Below are positions 59,901-64,000 of a DNA stretch of 64,000 nt, piece by piece (the stretch's first letter is position 1; each line of letters starts with the position of its first letter). The position numbers and the translations under genes are program-made. The notes beneath the pieces were generated by a model that worked only from the letters and a program-made list of their open reading frames with translations, was not told the origin of the DNA and ran no database searches. The stretch covers positions 1-64,000 of the forward strand of contig NZ_KB907708.1 of the NCBI RefSeq assembly GCF_000382165.1, written 5' to 3'. The stretch comes from Arsukibacterium perlucidum DSM 18276. GTDB lineage: Bacteria; Pseudomonadota; Gammaproteobacteria; Enterobacterales; Alteromonadaceae.

Positions 59901-60707
59901 TTATTTCATCTCAGGTAAATTACGACCGTAAAAAATTTCCCTGATTTCTTTAAATACCTTTTTACTGATCGCTTTCTGCTCATCTGCCGTCATGCTATCG
60001 GTACCCATGCCAAACAGATAGTTGTTCAAATCAGCCTCTTTTAACATCATCTTGGTGTGAAACAGGTTTTCCTGATAAACGTTAACGTCGATCATCTGGA
60101 AAGCTTGCTTGGTATCAACATCCATAAAATTCTGAATAGAACTGATTGGGTGGTCAATATAATGCTTGGTACCACTGATATCGCGGGTAAAACCACGCAC
60201 CCGGTAGTCAATGGTTACCACGTCTGATTCAAAACTATGGATCAGAAAGTTCAGTGCTTTCAAAGGTGAAATGATGCCACAGGTCGACACTTCAATGTCG
60301 GCCCTGAAGGTACAGATACCATCGTGCGGATGCACTTCCGGATAGGTATGAACACAGATGTGACTTTTATCCAAATGCGCTACGACCGCTTCTGGTAACG
60401 GCCCCGGATTTTCTGAATTATCAGGATTAACCAGCACCGGTTCTTCGCTTACCAGAATCGTTACGCTGGCACCTTGCGGATCGTAGTCCTGACGGGCAAT
60501 ATTCAGCACATTGGCACCAATAATATCAACCACTTCAGTTAAAATATCGGTTAACCGGTCGGCATTATACTGCTCATCAATATATTCGATATATTCCTGC
60601 CGGTGCTGTTCAGTCTTGGCATAACAAATATCGTATAAGCTAAAGCTTAAACTTTTGGTCAGGTTGTTAAACCCATGCAGTTTCAGTTTTTCAAAAGGCT
60701 TTACCAA
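59901..60707 (-). CDS. speD: S-adenosylmethionine decarboxylase proenzyme
   Basis: It supplies the aminopropyl group for spermidine. The 268-residue proenzyme self-cleaves before Ser115 in [13 protein letters not shown] to make the pyruvoyl cofactor. It aligns closely with E. coli SpeD across [16 protein letters not shown]. The start seems to be TTG at 60707, preceded by GGAG at about 10 nt, because no ATG lies near the conserved N-terminus. With the LdcA-like decarboxylase of this window it points to active polyamine metabolism. Confidence 0.95.
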   Translation of the reverse strand: MVKPFEKLKLHGFNNLTKSLSFSLYDICYAKTEQHRQEYIEYIDEQYNADRLTDILTEVVDIIGANVLNIARQDYDPQGASVTILVSEEPVLVNPDNSENPGPLPEAVVAHLDKSHICVHTYPEVHPHDGICTFRADIEVSTCGIISPLKALNFLIHSFESDVVTIDYRVRGFTRDISGTKHYIDHPISSIQNFMDVDTKQAFQMIDVNVYQENLFHTKMMLKEADLNNYLFGMGTDSMTADEQKAISKKVFKEIREIFYGRNLPEMK

Positions 60708-60755
60708 TTTCTGCGTTCTCCACTACAGCACTTGCTGTATTGTTTAGCTAAGCAA

Positions 60756-61184
60756 TTACTCAGACGCGGCGGCCTGGTTTGCATTGTTAACACTATAGGA
60801 ATGGCTTACAGCAACACTGCTGGCCAGCATAATAGACACCGAGCAATATTTATCAGCAGATAAATCGACTGCCCGCGCGACTTGTTTTTCGCTGAGATCA
60901 TGGCCAGAAACCACAAAGTGCAGGTGAATTTTGGTAAATACCCTGGGAATGCTGTCGGCTCGTTCGGCAGTCAGTTCAACTTCGCAACCCAGCACCTGCT
61001 GGCGGGCTTTTTGCAAAATACTCACCACATCTACTGACGAACAGGCGCCAGCAGACATCAGCACCATTTCCATTGGGCTTGGCGCCGTGCTGTCTTGGCT
61101 GTTTGCATCAAACACCACTGCATGACCGCTGGCAGAACGGCCTATAAAACTCAGGTTATCAACCCAGCTGACTTTTGCTTGCAT
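60756..61184 (-). CDS. OsmC family protein, YhfA-like
   Basis: A 142-residue OsmC-fold protein, likely a thiol-dependent peroxidase-type or related protein. It has the two conserved cysteines in GACSSVDVVSILQKAR and DKYCSVSIML. The start at 61184 (MQAKVSWVD) matches E. coli YhfA; an ATG 15 nt earlier is possible. It lies upstream of speD on the same strand. Confidence 0.9.
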   Translation of the reverse strand: MQAKVSWVDNLSFIGRSASGHAVVFDANSQDSTAPSPMEMVLMSAGACSSVDVVSILQKARQQVLGCEVELTAERADSIPRVFTKIHLHFVVSGHDLSEKQVARAVDLSADKYCSVSIMLASSVAVSHSYSVNNANQAAASE

Positions 61185-61268
61185 ATCCGGATCCGGCATG
61201 AAATTTCAGGCTCAACATTCTACGGAAAACCGGGGCGGGTAGCCAGCATTAATCCAGCTGTAAGGGCG

Positions 61269-61649
61269 CTAATCCATTAACCTGGCGATGGCGTTGTCAA
61301 ACAGGTTTTTGATTAACAATGCAATTTCGTTAATCAGTTCAGCCTGCTCAGCAGTCGCATTTTTTTCAAGTACGCTGCTTAACACTTCCTGAAAATCGTA
61401 CATGATGCCGTCAACTTCACGGATTATCATGCTTCGGTGGTTCATTTCCAGCTCAGTATGCTGGGTACAGAGGGTAATAATTTGTTCGGCAATTCGTTCT
61501 TCCAGAATCACCCCGACAGTCTTACTGCTGGACAGCGCGGTACCCTCCTCGGTAAACAGGGAGAGATGCTCAGTTAAAAACTGAATGAGATGCTCGTAGC
61601 CGGGTTGATCAGTCACCATAATTGCAGGATTACCTGAATTGCTTGCCAT
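61269..61649 (-). CDS. DUF3802 family protein
   Basis: A 126-residue, acidic, mostly helical protein of unknown function, recognised by its family pattern (GYEHLIQFLTEHLSLF, IIREVDGIMYDFQEVLSSVL, IALLIKNLFD). It has no signal peptide or membrane helix. The start is uncertain: neither 61649 nor the internal MVTDQPGYEH at 61619, closer to homologues, has a strong ribosome site. Confidence 0.8.
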   Translation of the reverse strand: MASNSGNPAIMVTDQPGYEHLIQFLTEHLSLFTEEGTALSSSKTVGVILEERIAEQIITLCTQHTELEMNHRSMIIREVDGIMYDFQEVLSSVLEKNATAEQAELINEIALLIKNLFDNAIARLMD

Positions 61650-61689
61650 TAAAAACCATTACAATAGCGTAATTTAAGCAAAATGTCGG

Positions 61690-61721
61690 CAATAAAACAA
61701 ATCGGGGCCGCAGCCCCGATT
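61690..61721 (-). terminator. Terminator of the ast gene cluster
   Basis: AATCGGGGC (61700-61708) pairs with GCCCCGATT (61713-61721) over a 4-nt loop. On the minus strand it is followed by TGTTTTATT. It lies just past the astD stop. Confidence 0.85.
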
Positions 61722-61728
61722 CTTCAGA

Positions 61729-63198
61729 TTAAAATGTCAGGCCAGGTGACAGTTGCTCAGGCATGGTAACCTGGTCTAATTCTACTGATGCCACCGGGTA
61801 TGCGCAGTAATCTGCGGCGTAATAAGCACTGGCACGGTGATTACCGCTGCCGCCAATACCTCCGAATGGTGCTGCTGAACTGGCACCGGTTATTGGCCGG
61901 TTCCAATTGACGATACCCGCTCTGATCCGCCGGTAAAAATGCTGATAAAGCTCCTGACTATCACTTAGCAAACCTGCTGATAAGCCAAAACTGGTATTAT
62001 TAGCCGCATCAATAGCCGCATCGAAATCATTAAAGCGGAATACTTTTAGCAGTGGGCCGAAATGCTCTTCGTCCGGGAAGTTTTTGACGTTGCTGCATTC
62101 AATAATACCCGGGGATACCAGTGCAGTATCGCTTTGCAGATGCTGTAACTCAACCAGTACTTCGCCACCTAACTCAATCAGCTGTTGCTGAGCAGCACGC
62201 ATGCCTTTGGCGGCAGCTACTGAAATCATCGCGCCGATAAAAGGCTGTGGTTCTGCATCATACAGGCCGGTTTTAATATTACGGGTAACCTCAATTAAGC
62301 GGGCCAGAATAGCGTCGCCCTGAACATTGGCCGGTAAAAACAGCTTACGGGCACAGGTACAGCGCTGGCCAGCAGAAATAAAGGCTGATTGCACGATATC
62401 ATGTACCGTGGCATCAACATTGCTGACATCCTGCACAAGCAGTGGGTTATTACCGCCCATTTCCAAGGCCAGAATTTTCTCCGGCCGGCCAGCAAATTGT
62501 TGGTGTAAATAGTGGCCGGTGCGTGAACTGCCAGTGAAAAACAGGCCGTCGATACCATCATGGCTTGCTATCGCCTTGCCGGTATCAACTTCGCCCTGTA
62601 ATAAGTTTAGTACGCCTGCCGGCAAACCCGCTTTCTGCCATAGTTTAACCGTGTGCTCGGCAACCATTGGGGTTAACTCGGACGGTTTAAACACTACGGT
62701 ATTGCCTGCTAATAAAGCCGGTACAATATGGCCATTAGGCAGATGGCCCGGGAAATTATATGGGCCAAACACCGCCACCACGCCATGTGGTTTATGCCGG
62801 ACAAAAGCCCGGCCTTGCGGCATTGGATTTTCTTTGGTACCTGTGCGCTCTTCGTATGCCCGCACCGAAATATCAACCTTTCCAATCATAGCAGCCACTT
62901 CAGTGCGGCTTTCCCACAGTGCTTTACCGGTATCTCTGGCAATACACAGCGCCAGCTCTTCTTTATTTGCAGCCAGTTGCTCAGCAAACTGCTTCACAAC
63001 GGCTACTCTGCCTTCAAAACTTAAATCGCCCCAGCTATACTGGGCGGCGCGGGCAGCATTAATCGCTGCGTCTACCTGTTCAGCACTCGCGGCTTCGCCT
63101 TGCCAAACCTGTTGATTTTTGGCCGGGTCAAGCGATGTAAATGGCTTACCCTCTCCTGCCAGCCATTGGCCATTAATAAATTGCACTGCGTGGCTCAT
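61729..63198 (-). CDS. astD: Succinylglutamate-semialdehyde dehydrogenase
   Basis: The fourth enzyme of the arginine succinyltransferase (AST) pathway. The 489-residue aldehyde dehydrogenase has [15 protein letters not shown], the catalytic Glu in LEMGGNNPL and Cys in [11 protein letters not shown], and the family length. It starts 13 nt after astA ends. The cluster should let the cell use arginine as a nitrogen source. Confidence 0.95.
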   Translation of the reverse strand: MSHAVQFINGQWLAGEGKPFTSLDPAKNQQVWQGEAASAEQVDAAINAARAAQYSWGDLSFEGRVAVVKQFAEQLAANKEELALCIARDTGKALWESRTEVAAMIGKVDISVRAYEERTGTKENPMPQGRAFVRHKPHGVVAVFGPYNFPGHLPNGHIVPALLAGNTVVFKPSELTPMVAEHTVKLWQKAGLPAGVLNLLQGEVDTGKAIASHDGIDGLFFTGSSRTGHYLHQQFAGRPEKILALEMGGNNPLLVQDVSNVDATVHDIVQSAFISAGQRCTCARKLFLPANVQGDAILARLIEVTRNIKTGLYDAEPQPFIGAMISVAAAKGMRAAQQQLIELGGEVLVELQHLQSDTALVSPGIIECSNVKNFPDEEHFGPLLKVFRFNDFDAAIDAANNTSFGLSAGLLSDSQELYQHFYRRIRAGIVNWNRPITGASSAAPFGGIGGSGNHRASAYYAADYCAYPVASVELDQVTMPEQLSPGLTF

Positions 63199-63211
63199 GT
63201 CTTACCCCTGC

Positions 63212-64000
63212 TTAAATTCTGGTTAATCTGACTTGCTCACCGGCTTTTACTCCCAAAGCATCGGCGCAGGCCTGCGGCAGTACAACCTGGTCGCTTTGCT
63301 CAGATACAGTAAGCGGTAACCAGGTAGCACGGAAATTTTCAATAGTAGTGTTACAGATTAGATAGGGCTGGCTATCCGGCCCTGGTGTGCCAATCTGCAC
63401 CTGTAGCTTGCGACTATACCGAATTGAACGGATATGCTCCACCCTGGCCTCAACTGTTGGTCCGGCGTCAAAAATATCTACATAGCCTCGGTTGGAGAAA
63501 CCTTCCGACTGCAACAACGCCAGGGCGGGGCGGGTTTTATCATGTACTTTACCAATAACCTGCTGCGCTTCTTTGCTTAGCAGGCTGACATAAATCGGAT
63601 ATTTTGGCATCAGCTCGGCAATAAACACTTTCTGGCCGATACCGGTCAGGTAGTCTGCAGTTGGGAAATCGACTGAAAAGAAATGCTCCTGCAGCCAACG
63701 CCAGAACGGTGAATGACCGTTCTGATCCGATACGCCACGCATTTCCGCAATCACTCTGTCAGCAAAGCGCTCGGCAAATTCAGCCATGAACAAAAAGCGG
63801 GCTTTTGATAACAAGCGACCGTTGTTTTTTTCACGCCGGTTTTCGCGCAGAAATAAGGTGCATAGTTCACTGACGCCGGTGTAATCGTTACACAGGGTCA
63901 GAATATCAACCGTTTTGTATACGCCAAGCGACCGGGAACTATGGACTACCTTACCCAGATGATAGTGATAAAAAGCATCATCCAGGCCAACTGCGGCTTC
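63212..64000 (-). CDS. astA: Arginine N-succinyltransferase (partial, N-terminus outside window)
   Basis: The first enzyme of the AST pathway, succinylating arginine. The 262 visible residues begin within the protein at VGLDDAFYHYHLGKVVHSS and run to the natural stop. Family segments include YTGVSELCTLFL, LLSKARFLFMAEFAERFADRV and DIFDAGPTVEAR. The reading frame stays open to the right edge, so about 80 N-terminal residues lie outside. Confidence 0.93.
   Translation of the reverse strand, partial: EAAVGLDDAFYHYHLGKVVHSSRSLGVYKTVDILTLCNDYTGVSELCTLFLRENRREKNNGRLLSKARFLFMAEFAERFADRVIAEMRGVSDQNGHSPFWRWLQEHFFSVDFPTADYLTGIGQKVFIAELMPKYPIYVSLLSKEAQQVIGKVHDKTRPALALLQSEGFSNRGYVDIFDAGPTVEARVEHIRSIRYSRKLQVQIGTPGPDSQPYLICNTTIENFRATWLPLTVSEQSDQVVLPQACADALGVKAGEQVRLTRI

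Overview
The window looks like chromosome from a gammaproteobacterium of the Alteromonadales/Chromatiaceae type (Rheinheimera, Alishewanella or Arsukibacterium would fit). This placement is inferred from gene order and protein style, including DUF3545 and DUF3802 proteins, an LdcA-like decarboxylase, a PstS-like/porin pair and an ast cluster; it was not tested by a search. Most of the window is conserved housekeeping DNA, largely on the minus strand, with a few accessory insertions. No tRNA, rRNA or CRISPR array was seen.

Region 1 (1-5000) is the accessory edge: the 5' part of an IS3-family element, an in-frame fossil of an RHS core, a small two-helix membrane protein, and an exported 1370-residue RHS/YD-repeat protein with a glycine-rich C-terminal tip. 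The fossil and the tip/partner pair suggest a polymorphic-toxin locus that has recombined. Region 2 (5000-6700) is a short-chain dehydrogenase/amidohydrolase pair. Region 3 (6870-12740) is a DUF3545 gene and the thr operon, with a readable thrL attenuator, thrA-thrB-thrC, and ung attached to the end.

Region 4 (12750-21160) is signalling: a translationally coupled receiver / CheC-like / PAS-GGDEF operon, a divergent membrane histidine kinase, rdgC, and a hybrid kinase with an HDOD protein. Region 5 (21160-26130) is guaB-guaA with xseA divergent, and structured DNA downstream of guaA. Region 6 (26160-33000) is accessory: a Phd/ParE toxin-antitoxin pair, a ChaC-like enzyme, an orphan periplasmic solute-binding-like protein, and an RND pump with its adaptor.

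Region 7 (33030-45970) is an LdcA-like decarboxylase followed by the E. coli-like block der, bamB, yfgM, hisS, ispG, rodZ, pilF, rlmN, ndk. The pilF product is unusual: a lipoprotein with TPRs, a Gln/Ala repeat linker and two LysM domains. Region 8 (46100-47660) pairs a small PstS-like periplasmic protein with a porin. Region 9 (47760-54710) is the complete isc operon (iscR-iscS-iscU-iscA-hscB-hscA-fdx) behind two abutting IscR-type sites, then cysE and trmJ. Region 10 (54890-64000) holds an exported methyltransferase-like protein, purD, a lipoprotein nuclease, prkB, speD, a YhfA-like OsmC protein, DUF3802, astD and a partial astA.

The best candidates for undescribed biology are the RHS glycine-rich tip with its membrane partner, the receiver/CheC/GGDEF plus histidine-kinase module, the PilF-LysM fusion, and the exported methyltransferase-like protein.
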